Shown one piece after another: positions 27,001 to 39,036 of a DNA stretch of 64,000 nt. Source of the DNA: Trematomus loennbergii. Its lineage: Eukaryota > Chordata > Actinopteri > Perciformes > Nototheniidae. The stretch spans positions 17,646,472 to 17,710,471 of the forward strand of contig JAAOOA010000060.1 in assembly GCA_012861695.1 (NCBI GenBank). The letters run 5' to 3'. Within the stretch, counting starts at the first letter, position 1. Each line of letters opens with the position of its first letter. The position numbers and the translations under genes were made by a program. The notes below the pieces were generated by a model that did no database searches, was not told the DNA's origin, and worked only from the letters and a program-made list of their open reading frames with translations.

Positions 27001-27914
27001 CATTTTAGTAAGTGGGCCTTGTAGTTTTAATCTAAATCATTTATTGTTCAGTCGGCTCATACAGAGGCTCATAATGTTTTATATCTGAGCATCTACTAGA
27101 ATGGGAAATGCAGTTCTATTTAATGCTTGCCAATCTGATCAACATCAACACGGCTGTAAAAACTAAATGGACAAAAGAGGAGGTATAACTAACGGAGAGC
27201 AGTGTCCACACCAATGCCTCTCCCTGCAGTGGTCCTTGTAGGAGGAATGAGTGCTGTTAACATTTAACAACCCAGAGATGGTGCAATGTATTGTACATTT
27301 TTTATAATCTAACAAAAAGCCTCCTGATGATGTGTGTCCTGTACAAAATGGGCCAGTATGTGTTCTGCTGTTCTCTGCGCTTGTCAGCAAAGAGGAGTTA
27401 ACATGTGGTTTCTTCACAAGCGTGCACTAATGTGCTCACTGTAGTGATGCCAAACCTGCTGTGCTGGATGGAACATCAAGATGGAAGAGGTAGCTGTGAA
27501 CAGGAGCCCCAACCCACCCTCCCTATCAATAAAATAGTGCTGATGGACAAAATGAAAACCTGAAAACATGGCTTTCTTTTTAGTCCCGTTTGAGTTAGCA
27601 TGGGACAAGAGGTGACCGAGGTAAATTGGGGTCATCTAAGAAAAAATAATACTTTGCTTTGTTACCAAAGTACCCAAGGCTAAGTGATTGACATGTTCAC
27701 TAAGGGATCTTTTATAACCCTCTCTCTCACCATCCTGATTAAAGTAATGTACTGTAGGATCAGTGTGTAGGATTTGTGGCAATTATTCATTACAATATCA
27801 ATGAATTCCTGAGGTAGTTATCTTTATGGATTGTTCAGCAGACTGTTGCCTCTTTATCTAATGGAGACCGTTTCTGAAAGAATAGAAACATGTGAAAGAG
27901 TCACTGCTGGGAAC
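24025..27914. other. AT-rich non-coding DNA
   Basis: No repeat family or exon recognised. Frames up to 100 residues have no recognisable domain. Confidence 0.45.
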
Positions 27915-28165
27915 TAGGGCTGTAGATTAATACTTTATCACTATTGTGATATGAGAGTATATCGTCTAAGATTTTGGATATTGTAATATGGCATGATTGT
28001 TATGCCTGGTTTTAAAGGCTGGATCCCAGTAATGTGATTTATTTTTCTATTTTGTATTAGTTGTCTTTAACCACAAAGTCTTAACATCCACATTAATGAG
28101 GACTTTTATCAAAAATGTCATTGTGTAAATATGTTATGATAGCACCAATAGTCAAACACATTATA
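27915..28165. mobile_element. Fish hAT-like MITE fragment (TAGGGCTG... end)
   Basis: Begins tagggctgtagattaatact, with AT-rich TATCG/TGATAT motifs, then gcctggttttaaaggctg, and later a block like atcaaaaatgtcattgtgta followed by agcaccaatagtcaa. I recognise this order from a common fish MITE that usually ends in a CAGCCCTA terminus. That right end is missing here. Confidence 0.55.
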
Positions 28166-28378
28166 AAGTATATTACATAATATTTAACGGGAACAAGTAT
28201 TTTTGAGCAACTGTGCATCTTCAAATTTGAGTAGCTTAAACTGGCACATTTATGCTTTGACCCAAGTGATGAATTCAGCATCAAAATTGGCGATGTGTAC
28301 TTTTCTGTCAATGGTGTATTTGTTTCTAAGATGTATAGCAATCTTGCTAATTTTAACCTTTTGTTTATTTGAGTTACT

Positions 28379-28492
28379 GTTCGTGTGTGTTGGAGGAGGG
28401 GCTCTGTAAGGAAGTGGCAGATTTTTTCCGGTTGTGTATTTTCAAATTCTAGCGCACTTGATCTGGTTTCTCCAAAATTACCTACCCCACCT
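28379..28492 (-). mobile_element. Single end of TTAA MITE (same family as 55506-55882)
   Basis: On the minus strand, TTAA (28493-28496) is followed by AGGTGGGGTAGGTAATTTTG, then GAGAAACC, CTAGAATTTGAAAATACACA, CCGGA, AATCTGCCACTTCCTTA and GAGCCCCTCCTCCAACACAC. The left part of 55506-55882 shows the same blocks in the same order. Only this end is present. Confidence 0.75.
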
Positions 28493-28496
28493 TTAA

Positions 28497-29183
28497 GTAT
28501 CATTTTAATATTGCTCCTGAACTGTGACAATAGATTGGCTCTGGTATTGAAAAATCACTACCCTGCCTGGTCTGCAGTCCTTCTGAGCAGATCAATGAGA
28601 GGTGTCTGGCCTGAATTTCCTCCTCCTCCCTAGGCTTTAGCGGACATGCATTTATTATTGGAAATAAAAAATGTTGTTTGATATACAAAACGTTGTTAAC
28701 CAAATTCTACACTGTCTTACTTCTTTTCTAAAGTGAACTGTATCTATGTGGTTTAGCAGTGCTGTGTGAGGAAGTCCAGGAGCACTGAGTCTCTAAATGT
28801 TGACACCCAGGGATTATGGATTGGTCCATCTCGGGTTAAACACATGTTCAATACAGCATGTTATACTGTACATGGGCTCCTGTATGAAATTATGAGAAAA
28901 GCCTTAAATACTTTAATAATATTTTGACAGTCGAGAGATTTCGATGTGCGGTGACTGGCTTTTGTCTTTGTTGCTATGGAAATACTTAATCTACTTTTGC
29001 TTTTTAAACTGACATTCATTGTCAGAGTTACAATTTGACGACAGTTCAAATAACCCCCCTTTGAGTTGAGGGCATGCATGATGAACAACAGCCTCTTGTC
29101 ATCTAATGTCTTTTATTTCCTGAATGACTTTATAGGTTATCTGACATGAGAGGAGGTGAAGAATGGTACCTGTACAGCTGGGG
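28497..29183. other. Non-coding DNA
   Basis: No recognisable feature. Confidence 0.4.
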
Positions 29184-29303
29184 GGAGGGGGGGCTATTGT
29201 CACCCATCTATGCAATGTCCACAGTGGACATTGCATGGAGGGGGGGCTATTGTCACCCATCTATGCAATGTCCACAGTGGACATTGCATAGATGGGTGAC
29301 AAT
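29184..29303. repeat. 53-bp tandem duplication ending in a 55-bp palindrome
   Basis: Copy 1 is 29184-29236 and copy 2 is 29237-29289, with no difference seen between them. Each starts with gga followed by seven G. The second copy is extended so that 29249-29303 forms a perfect palindrome: 27-bp arms around an a at 29276, with centre gtccacagtggac and outer ends attgtcaccc / gggtgacaat. In copy 1 only the inner part of the palindrome (atgcaatgtccacagtggac and flank) is present. This geometry suggests replication template switching. Confidence 0.95.
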
Positions 29304-30408
29304 GACACATAACAATTGAGGATTTCTAGGTATTTGCCTACTACCCTTTCTACCACTGAATATGATTCAAAACTATTCATTCTTTGTCCATTCAGTGTCC
29401 TATAACTGTATCGCCAACACCTGTCAAATTAACACTGTCAAACATGTACAAAAGTACAACCACCTTACCCTTTTGTGCCAATTATAAAAAAAGGTAAAGC
29501 AACAATAATTTATTTTCTGGTATTGCTACGTGACAACTACTCTGCTCTCTGAGACTCTGCAGTCTCACCGTCCAAGGAATGCCCAACCATATTTAGTAAA
29601 TGCCCATTTCTTTTATTGTCTCATCTCTAACACAAACATATACATACAGGGGTTGTTTTTATTCAATGTCTGCTCTGTTTCTTGACATCTCTGAACTGCT
29701 TTGCACTTCATTTGAGTAAATCATAAAAGGGAAACAAAGACTGCCCTCTCGCCCTCTCTATCGCTAAGTCTTCCTTTCCTCAACCTAAAAGTTTGAATCC
29801 AAATCTTTCCAATTCCTAATTTGCTATTTTTCAGTTCCTGTCAGTATTCACTGTGCAGAATAGCAAGTACACTCTTCAGTGTTTCCGGATTTTACAGAAG
29901 TCTTACCTGACACTCATGAGACAAGCTACAGTAGAGTCTGAAACAATTTCCACTTCCTTTTTTAGACTCACTGACTCAGTTAACATAAGCTGCATTTATG
30001 CACACACTTGTCTCCTTTCGGTTCAAAATAATTACATTGTTTTGTTCTTGTTGTGATATTCAGACTTGTCTAATGCCCGAGAGCACTCTTGTAAACTAGG
30101 TGAAACTTGGATTGCATCTTTCAGTTTCCTTTTTGTTAGCTGCTAACAAAAACATCAAAGTAAAGTCACAGCCGACTCTGAATTAATTAAGAGTTTGATC
30201 CTATCTGACAGTTCATTATGCAGCATGTTGTACAACTCTTTAGAAGATACTTTGGTTTGAATCGCCTAACTCTTTCTCCATTTGTTAGCAGCATTGTGAG
30301 TAAAAAGATAACAAACTGCAAACCTGTGTTTCACTTTGTAGGACTGCAAACATATGCTCTTAATCGTATTATGTTAACAAAACTCTAAATCAAATATGTT
30401 AAGATCAC
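29304..30408. other. Non-coding DNA
   Basis: No gene or repeat recognised. Confidence 0.4.
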
Positions 30409-30855
30409 TGTTACGGATTGCGGAAAAAGGTAGGACCCAAATGCAGACCACAAAAAGGGTAAAGGTCTATAAACAAAAGCGAGCTTTATTACAAAAAACA
30501 TGACTTGAAACAAAACGAAAGCACAAGGAAAAAACATTTACCGAAAGACTGACCGTGACTGACATGGAGGGAGACAGGAAAAACAAACAATGAACCGACG
30601 AGGAAACACAGGAAAAGACAAGACTAAATACAGGGAGGGGTAATCACGAGACGAGAAACAGCCGGGCAGGGAAGGAGAAACACAAGGGCAACAGGTGAAC
30701 ACAATCAGACAATCAGACACACCAGGGAAACTAACGACAGGGAGGAAAACACAGGGAGAAGGACCAGACAAGAACAAGGAGGAAAACATGAAACAGGGAG
30801 AAAAGAACAGCAAAACAAAACCCATTACCAGACACACAAAACTAAAACCGTGACA
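30409..30855. mobile_element. Unclassified fish interspersed repeat (TGTTACGG/CCGTGACA ends)
   Basis: Begins TGTTACGGATTGCGG with ggacccaaatgcagaccaca, then aaaagcgagctttattacaa. It continues with a purine-rich, A/G-biased body of gacaggg and acaagg words and reaches CCGTGACA at 30848-30855. The 8-bp ends are inverted (one mismatch). The order (missense-like 'dispersed ACCCAAATGCAGAC, then GAGCTTTATT') is common in fish genomes, but I cannot assign a superfamily and see no clear target duplication. A second tcgtgaca at 30868 could be the true end. The 116-residue minus-strand frame is low complexity and not a gene. Confidence 0.55.
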
Positions 30856-32139
30856 TAGAACCAAGATCGTGACAAAATAAGCAAACATCCGATTGATTTC
30901 TTGAAAGGAAATAATGTAATCAAATCAAGAAACACGCTTGTATTTCATCAGGAATCAGTCAAACCCACGTCTATATCTATGTTAATAGAAACACACTATT
31001 CAAATGTTCTTGACTTAATAGAGCCTGAACGCATCACAATATAAGTTTATAGCACCTGCTCCAGCTGCCACAACTAACATTAACTGGCTCTCATTCAGTG
31101 TTAACCTGGACTCGTTAACAATGCAGCATTAGCAATCAGTGACAAAGCACTTATGCAGACCTCACAATCAGATTAGTTATTTTTGGGGTGAGAGTGCCTT
31201 TTGTGATGCAGATGCAATGTTGAAAGAGGGAGACATGGGAGATGACATTGCTAAATAATTACGCAGGCCAGAGCCGAACCAGCTCTAACCACTGAGTCAA
31301 CAGGCGGCCCGCATTCCAATATTTGTACAGAATATTGGACAATAAACTTATTTCACTATGATGGTTTAACTGTATAATGAATGCCACTCACCAGTCGACC
31401 ACGAGGAACCAGTGGGTGAGTGAGAAACTGGGAGAGAGGCAGTGGGTGGATGCACTGAACGCAGGTATCAGCTGTTTCCGAGCCGAGAGGAAATGACCAC
31501 TAAAGCCTGATCTGAAAGTTGCTGCACCTTTGATAATGTGTGTGTGTGTGTGTACTTGTGCTTTATATAACAAACAACCTTCCTCCCACGACACGCTTAG
31601 AGCTTCACAATTCTTCGGCTGCTACAACACAGCAATTAGGCCTTTCACCATCTCTCATCGCAGCTATACATAGTCTTACCTCTCTTGATCAAAGTGCAAT
31701 CATTCCTTTTAATTAGCCCCACAGGTGCAAACTGGTCATAGATGGGGCCGATGCAATAAACGCATAACCTCCCCAACGCTGCATGCACTCGTGATTGTAA
31801 TTTTACTGCTTGTTTTGAAAGTTAGAGCTGGCCTTACATTTTCTTTCTGCAGAGTTTGTTAACGATTGCACTCATACTGCATTACTGTGAGGTCAATATC
31901 ACACCCAGAGTGCCTTTCCCGGATCTTACGTGGGCTGATGCAGTATTGAGGTAACTGGCTTGTTGTTAGTCACATGCTTGCCTCTATTGATCTATGACAT
32001 CACATCAACACAACATGTGTTAGATGGATGAATTGCGACTTAATCTTTACCAGACTCTGCAAAAAAAGTTTTCTTGAAGTGGATTCTAAGTCAATATACA
32101 GACCACAAGGAGGTGGCATTTAACCTTGAGAAGTACTAG

Positions 32140-32178
32140 CTTTGAGGAGGAGATCAATTTAAAAACTCCTCCTCAAAG
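32140..32178. repeat. 13-bp inverted repeat with 13-nt AT-rich loop
   Basis: ctttgaggaggag (32140-32152) pairs with ctcctcctcaaag (32166-32178) across atcaatttaaaaa. The arms are exact. No transposon termini around it. Confidence 0.93.
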
Positions 32179-34266
32179 TCACAAGCTACTGGCCTCTTCA
32201 CAAGGCTGAGTAAAAAGTGCTTGTCTTGATAAAGCCACATAGTGAGGGTGAGGAACACATCATTTTGTAGCAGATCCTTTTTTAGCAGTCCTCCAGTCTT
32301 GTAATATGATTGCGCAATGGTTGAGTTTTACATTATTCATTTTATTCATATTCATCTGCTTGCTGATTTCTAAGGGGATTTTTTTCCTAACGGATACCAT
32401 TCAGTTAAAACAATGACTTGATGGGCCTTGACACCCATCGGTCACAAGATTCCTCACAAACATGGATGCATTTCATTCTATTTGACTGGATCGAACAAAC
32501 AATGCAGATCATCCTAAAAATGATTAACATGTCAGCTGATGCCTAATACATTTAATGATCCAAATCAAGCACAACTTGTTCACCATTAGCACTAGAATCA
32601 GTAATATGGCGCTTTATTCACTGCCTTCACAGCATATACACCTACTGTATACAATGGCTCACAGATTGCACTCTGTAGAGGGAGAGCTTATCCCTCTACA
32701 GATATTACATGGGAATTAATTATGTTGTAAGGTTTCATCTTTTACAAACTGATAGAGTGATGTCATTAGGTAATATAAAAGGAATTTCCTGTATATATTT
32801 ACTATTGCATTTTAAAGACCTGCATCCTCGCAGCTGATTTAATGCTTTCAGTTTGTATTAAGGAACTCATAAGAAAGCTTCCTGTCTGTGAATAGGAATT
32901 CAATACATTCCGGCTACAAAATGTGTTTGCAAGGACATTTTGTCAACACATTCTTGAATACATTAGTGTTAAATCATTCTGCTTTGCCTTGAGCACTGAA
33001 TCCAAGTCTTATTCAGAATAATATGAGAAGGGTCAACTTTACAGAGTATACAAAGTTAAATAAACTTCTGGCTGTAAGCAAGGGTTTTTTTTCTAGAATG
33101 AATGTAAAATAAAATAACATTCCTAATGAGTACACCTGCCAGGAACAGAAAACAAAGAGGGATTAGCTCTGGGACATGCAGCTATTTAAATTTCATTAGA
33201 GACCAGGGGACCTCTGCAGAATTAACTATTCAACTTGTGCTGTGACAATGCATATTGCCTCAGGAATAATGTACTACAATAAACAATCAAGCACTTTTTT
33301 TCCTCTGAGCTCCAGGCTGATTACACACAGACAGACGTGCTGTACAACAAGCATATCTTTAATGATAAATCAGTGTCTTTGGCACCAGCCTCCACTTCTT
33401 TAATTAAAAGTACAAGTGCTCTAGCTGTGTCATTTAAAACCCAATGTGTTTTTATTTAATGCTCATGTACTTCATTTTTGTTTCGAGTTATCTATGAAAC
33501 AATTAGTCCGAAATGGATAAGTCCATTGACATAATTTATTTGAAACTTGGATTCTTTGGTTTAGGCTTCTCACATTTCTATTACTATAGTAAATGAAATA
33601 CATGTGGTTTTTAGAGGGGGTTGTTTAGAGAAATAATACATTCTCAACTATTATCTTGGAATTGAGTTGGACATTTGAAAAAGAAAACCTTTTAAAGACT
33701 AAATGATTACTGATTTAAATGTCCAAAAATATATTAAAAACATTATTGAATTTCTTATTTGTATATTACCAATACTCAGGCCTTTAGTCTTTTGTCATAT
33801 TAGAATTAGACAAAAAAAGACCAGTGCTAAATCAATTATTTAAACCAAAAATGACTGGATAAATGTACAAGACAAATATAATTAGTTGCCCTTTTACCTG
33901 CCGGTTAAACAGCCTGTATCTCTGTGTATCATGATCCAGTATGTAACTACAGTACGACTCCATGCTTTATCACAATTACAATCAGCTTCATCTGTAACCT
34001 GATGCCTCTGGCTGTTATCTCTCCCTGACGCGCAGCGAGTCCATACGTTGCCTCAGGGACTTGTCACTAGACGGAGACAATAATCTTAAAGACACACATG
34101 AAGTGTATATGCTCTGGAATACAGAGTATGAACTGTGTTTTCTCGAAGTATCTCATTAACAAGCACATATTTTAGTTGATGGCAGCGTCAGGCATTTGAA
34201 GTTGAGTCTTTGTACCCTCATTAATGGCTCGGCTGTTTATTCCTTGGCAGGGTAGTTAGACTGTGC

Positions 34267-34283
34267 CTGTTGCTTAGCAACAG
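34267..34283. promoter_or_regulatory. Palindromic X-box-like (RFX) site
   Basis: ctgttgcttagcaacag has two GTTGC half-sites in inverted order with a 3-nt centre, matching the RFX consensus of two RYYNYY-like half-sites. It sits in a TE-poor stretch. RFX factors control ciliary and some neural and immune genes. No neighbouring gene tells which. Confidence 0.5.
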
Positions 34284-34662
34284 AGGAAAATGCCCCCTTC
34301 CCCACATCTCGAGTGCACAGTGATGTTAAAGCAGTCCAAACAGTAGCAAAACAATTAAGTTAACTTTTGAGGCCAAAGCAAGATCAAAGAGGAGAAGAGA
34401 CCATATGTTGGCCCCAGAGTGATAACAGTTATGTGTGTGTGTGTTTGTATGCTTGCATTCACACACATGTGTAGTGCAGGTGTTCTCACACACAGCAGCA
34501 TCTTTCAGCTATCAGGAAATGAATGCCTCTTAACACAAGCATGTCATTGCTTGTCCTCCTTTTCATTATTATAGAATATCTAACTATGAGAGGAGCCATA
34601 TTACTATTCTTGAGATTTTACTCATTAAAAAATAGGCAAATTACACACTTGTTGTCAACCAG

Positions 34663-34663
<1 letters not shown>

Positions 34664-34723
<60 letters not shown>

Positions 34724-34777
34724 CTCTCTCTGCCTCTCTCTGCCTCTCTCTGCCTCTCTCTGCCTCTCTCTCTCTCT

Positions 34778-34820
<43 letters not shown>

Positions 34821-34853
34821 TCGCTCTCTCTCTCTCTGCCTCTCTCTCTCTCT
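34664..34853. repeat. (TC)n microsatellite with TCTGCC variants
   Basis: Pure CT for about 55 bp, then a higher-order pattern in which tctctctgcc recurs about every 10-18 bp. Frames of Ser/Leu or Arg/Glu repeats across it are artefacts. The purine/pyrimidine strand bias is compatible with triplex (H-DNA) formation. Confidence 0.97.
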
Positions 34854-37498
34854 GCCAGAGCTGACACCTGCTGGCTGAGTACCAGTGATACTGACTAATA
34901 AATCCTGACAGCTTCTCGGCGGAGCCAATGTTAATGCCCGGCTACCTGGCAGGCCAACCTGTGAGAGTGTTTCAATAAAGCAGTCCAACCAGGGCTTCTT
35001 ATTGACCAGCCACAGACAAGCAGATTAAAGGCTGGCAAGTTTTTTTGTTCTCTTTCTGCCACAGCTTTGAGGTTAACATCCAGCCTGAGCCTCAGACACC
35101 CTGCTTTGCCCGCTACACCCAAAATGGCTTCCGCCTACCTCTGTTATTTTCTCAGATGGCTTGCCGTTGGACTATTATTCCGCTCGTCTCATCTGTTTTG
35201 TGGCATTTGCCAACAAATGTGAAGAGGAGGTTAAACCTGCCCTCGTGAACATTGCGGCCCCCCTGGTCTCCCTGAAAGCTGGTGTTTGCGTTTGATAAGA
35301 TCTCATTGAGGCAGCTCTTCATCTTATTTTGCATTCCCATCACTGCGCGGTGCTGCAGGCCTCCTGGGTCTGCTGTTCCTCTGAGTCTCAGCCATCACAG
35401 GCAACTCTTGAATTCCTCTGCAGCACAGAGCTGTGCAGCCTCAGTTCCTTTTCTTTTATTTCACCTTCTTTCTCTCTTCTTCATTCTTTTTTTGTTTCTT
35501 TCATCTTTATGGGAATTGAGTATCAGAAGTTGGCCGATGGGAAGAAAAGGAGCATCAATTATTTAGAGCAGGGGCTTGGTGCGTGTTATCATAATACATG
35601 TTACGCCAGCCATTCTTGTTGAAGTCTGATTGTTTTTCGACTTGTTTTCTTCCATGTTGTTTATTGAAAAAAATCCTCATGTTGCCTTTACTCCTAGCAG
35701 TGAAATAAGCTAAAAGGACTTCACCATATGAGAAAAACATGCAATAATGTTGTTGAAAATCGTGAAAACAAATGTACTTGCGACAAATAAACCAATATTA
35801 GAGTAAGCTCAGCAGCACACTGCTTCAAAACAATCTTCTATTGTGTTTTCTTAGGCACCCCTTGTGGAATGAGAGTTACATTGTTAATGTTTCTCTTCAG
35901 AAAATCCCTGAATGCTACATCACAGACTGACCCTCTGTCAACCTCCTCTAAAATGAGCGTACTGATGCTCTTTGTGTGCAGCTGCTTCCTTCAGCTTTGT
36001 TCGTGAGCCATTCATCGCTGTATGCCATTTGTGATTGGCATTCAGATATCATTAGTGGTGGCGCAACGATGGCTTCAACATAGATCATTGCTAGGTTTGC
36101 TTTGATAAGTTCAAGACATTTCGATGGAATATTACCCAAGATTAAAGAAAGTGACATTTGAATGTGAAGGAAAAAGAGCGTCTCTCACAGCACGTGTTTG
36201 TCAGTTCCAAGTATTGCACTCTCATACTCACACAGGTCTACACACAGACAAACAAGCTTACCACCACCTTTGTCAGCAGTATTGGCAAACTACCCTCACC
36301 GCACACCACCCCCCTCCCCGCCCTCATGCTGTTTCTTGTTCCTTAAACCATTGCAGCATGCTCCACAGCTCTTTGGGGTGCTCAAGTAAATTCTTCTGTT
36401 GTCAAAGCTACAGGCCCCATAAAAGTGCCCAGTGTAAAACAATGGATTGTTTATATGGTACTTAAGCATGAGCAGCAGAGACATTTGCCACAAGCCGAGC
36501 ACTGCTGGACCATTCTGTGTTATTTGTGTGTTAAGCAGGCGTATTTACCAAATATGTGGTCCCCTGTTCATTTTTGCTGAAGTCAAGCACTGCCTAAAAC
36601 AAATGTGCCGCAAGTGAATACTTAAACATGTCCTGAAATAATTAAATAAATACAAAAATCCTTTATTTTCCTGATTAAATGCCACACAGTGGGAGTGCTG
36701 AACGGTTCAGTGAAAAGGTCACAACGTAACACCTTTTTCTACACTTAAACAATAGCAGCCAGGATTCTTATTTCCACAACAGGCATGTTAGTTAAACTCT
36801 GAGTCATGACTTGGAGAGCGATTTGAATATAAATGGCTGTGATTGATGCGCACTTAGCATCTGAGTTTACACTTGACCGGTACCAGCGAGGTTTTCATAA
36901 AAACTCCCTTTTTGCTGATGAGGTTGTTGACCACATTAGAGAGGTTTATTTTTCCTTTTAGATTTTTGGACCGCTTTTGCTCTAGGGTGGTCGGATAAAC
37001 CAACTGATGTGTATCCTATATGAATGTTTGTGTTTACTGTATTGCTTCGATCTGTGAGGGGTGTTTGTGTATGGGTGGGGTTTATGTTTACACTGTAATT
37101 TAAAGCTGCCAATTTAGCAGAGCAAAAAGTATGTCCTATATCTCTACTTGCAGCACCTAGACATGGAGATTGGAAATAACAGGCAGTGAACCAACAGGCA
37201 GCGATGCATATATTTTTACACAGACCTCAAGCCTTTGCTAAGATCTCTGCAGCAATTATATCGGGAGGCAGGGCCCCTGTTTCGTTTTATGTTGCCGCAG
37301 CAAGGGCTTGGAGAGCACCCACTGTCTCCTGGCATGCCGCTCCTCATCAGCGCCGCAATAAATCAATTTTCATCCTCACACAAGCCCCAGCAACACCCTC
37401 CTCACCTCCTGCTCCATTCTCTCTCCACTTCTATACCCCCACCTCTTCGCTCCTCCTCAGCACTCTTCAATTCGCCGCAATGATTTTCAGCTTTGTAT
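34854..37498. other. TE-poor, GC-richer stretch, possible regulatory DNA
   Basis: No transposon ends recognised. Two blocks stand out: 34900-35450 (tgttaatgcccggctacctg, ctcattgaggcagctcttca) and 37180-37480 (gcagcgatgcatatattttt, tcagcgccgcaataaatcaa). They are GC-richer than their surroundings, with open frames of 60-104 residues but no recognisable domain. They look more like conserved non-coding elements than exons. A ctttctgccacag acceptor-like site at about 35063 precedes one such frame. Confidence 0.3.
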
Positions 37499-37711
37499 AG
37501 GCTGTGGCTCAGTAGATTAGTGCGCTGATCTTCGAATCAGAGGATAGCAAGTTCGAGTCCCACTGCAGTCAGCATGCCGTTGTGTCCCTGGGCAAGACAC
37601 TTCACCCCAAATTGCTCCTGTGGGGATTGCCCACAGTACTGAATGTAAGTTGCTTTGGATAAAAGCGTCTAACAAGCGACATGACATGTAATGTAATGTA
37701 ATGTAATGTAT
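37499..37711 (+). mobile_element. tRNA-derived SINE (copy 2, intact head)
   Basis: The tRNA-like head has an A-box-like tggctcagtagattag and a good B box, gttcgagtccc. The body shared with 23850-24024 follows, then the gctttggataaaagcgtcta tail and a (taatg)n end. This is an RNA polymerase III promoter of SINE type, not a functional tRNA gene: no acceptor stem closes. The better-kept boxes suggest a younger insertion than copy 1. Confidence 0.88.
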
Positions 37712-38542
37712 AGGAGAAGGGGGAGGCTTAAGTCTCGACCTTCCTTTTCCATGTTTCTCTCTGGACTAAAAAGAAGCTGGTGGGTGTTTTTCGTGCCTGA
37801 AATGCCATTCAGATGACCTGCAGCCAACATACGCTGTATTAGAGCGACTGGTGAGCATGTTGGTATGCTTACATGTTTTAGCAACCACTCGCTCCACAAC
37901 CAGCAAGCACCATCGATATCATTCAAGTCTACAGAAGCCTGGGAGCAATATGAAACAGGGGCAAAATAAAAAAAGCGTAAAGTGCTCCGACATGAAACTA
38001 AGTGAAAGCTGGTCTGAGAGTTGTGTCTGTCAGAGTTCCTGCAGAGCACTGGAAAGAGAGTGGAAACAGAAGTCCAGGTCTTTCTTTTTAAATGTCAGCT
38101 GAGCTCCAGCCTCAGGACAGGAGCTGACGGAGGGCCACTCATGGTGGCCTGTGTGTGTGAATGGCTCTCGATCAGCTTTGATCTTATCTCCATATTAACC
38201 TGAGGGCACTTCTTGATATTTGGAACTGACACACACAAAGGCACGCGCTTCCTGAAGTACCGTGTTCAAAGAGCTTCTGTTTGTCTCAGGAAACATACGG
38301 GTGAGCATTGTTTACGAGATTTATAGGCACAACGCTACGACTTCAGATCAAAGCCTTCTTCTAACCATCGGTTCTTCCATTAAAAGCTGCTTTATTAGTC
38401 TTTATTACACCACTTTGTTGAATACTGGATACTGATTGGTCAATTTAGAGATTTCAGACGTTGGTTATTTTTCACATAGCAGACCAATGCTAAGGAGGGT
38501 AGACCGTTTCTAAGGAGGGTGCTCTGATCAAGGGACGAGAGT
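37712..38542. other. Non-coding DNA
   Basis: No recognised repeat. Frames up to 126 residues lack domain character. Confidence 0.4.
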
Positions 38543-38550
38543 ATGTACAG

Positions 38551-39028
38551 TAGGACTGTGCAATTAATCGTATTTTAATCGCAATTACGATTTTGGCCTG
38601 CCACAATTACGAAAAAAAAAATAATCGAAAAAAAAATTATATTGCTTTGCTAGGTTGTGACCGTGCACTGCAACATATTTGATCTAATTAATTTGTCTCA
38701 TTTATTTGTATTTATCATATTTATATATGTTTAGTAGCTTGGGGAATTGCGCTCCAAAATATTTGTTGATCTTGTTTATTGGTATTTATTATTTTGATAT
38801 TATTTATTTAAATGTATCATTTATTTTTGTATTGGTTTTTCAGTTGAATTATACGTTCAGGGTAATCAACAGTTAAAAAGATACTGTTCAAATTATTATT
38901 TGTATTTGTTTTAATGTTCAATAAATGGATTTTTTCAAAGTCAATGAATAATCGTATTTAATAATCGTGATATCAATTATTGACCCAATAATCGTGATTA
39001 TGATTTTTGCCATAATCGCACAGCCCTA
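38551..39028. mobile_element. hAT MITE, 478 bp, 8-bp TSD
   Basis: Termini TAGGACTGTGCAATTAATCG and, read inward from the right, TAGGGCTGTGCGATTATGGC. Exact 8-bp duplications ATGTACAG lie at 38543-38550 and 39029-39036. The TCG/ATTAATCG-rich ends and AT-rich core are typical of an abundant fish hAT-type MITE. No coding capacity. Confidence 0.9.
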
Positions 39029-39036
39029 ATGTACAG

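Larger units (their letters stand above)
30856..34663. other. Non-coding DNA, possible conserved elements
   Basis: Few repeats. 33100-33430 and 33980-34330 have the balanced composition and homeodomain-type words (taattaaaag, ctcattaatggc) seen in vertebrate conserved non-coding elements, but conservation cannot be judged from one sequence. Contains the hairpin at 32140-32178 and the X-box-like site at 34267-34283. Confidence 0.35.

Noticed and set aside
29184..29303. CRISPR-like array
   Set aside because: Only two direct units without spacers, in a vertebrate genome; the palindrome explains the structure.
30538..30888. 116-residue minus-strand protein rich in Phe, Cys and Ser
   Set aside because: Lies inside an interspersed repeat with purine/pyrimidine bias; no domain; composition explained by base bias.
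34523..34988. Ser/Leu-rich and Arg/Glu-rich proteins across the CT run
   Set aside because: Simple-sequence artefacts.
35045..35248. Exon reading FEVNIQPEPQTPCFARYT after a ctttctgccacag acceptor-like site
   Set aside because: No matching donor with a stable frame was found, and the peptide is not recognised. More likely conserved non-coding DNA.
37499..37575. tRNA gene
   Set aside because: It has A- and B-box-like sequences but no closable cloverleaf acceptor stem, and it runs straight into a SINE body repeated at 23.9 kb.
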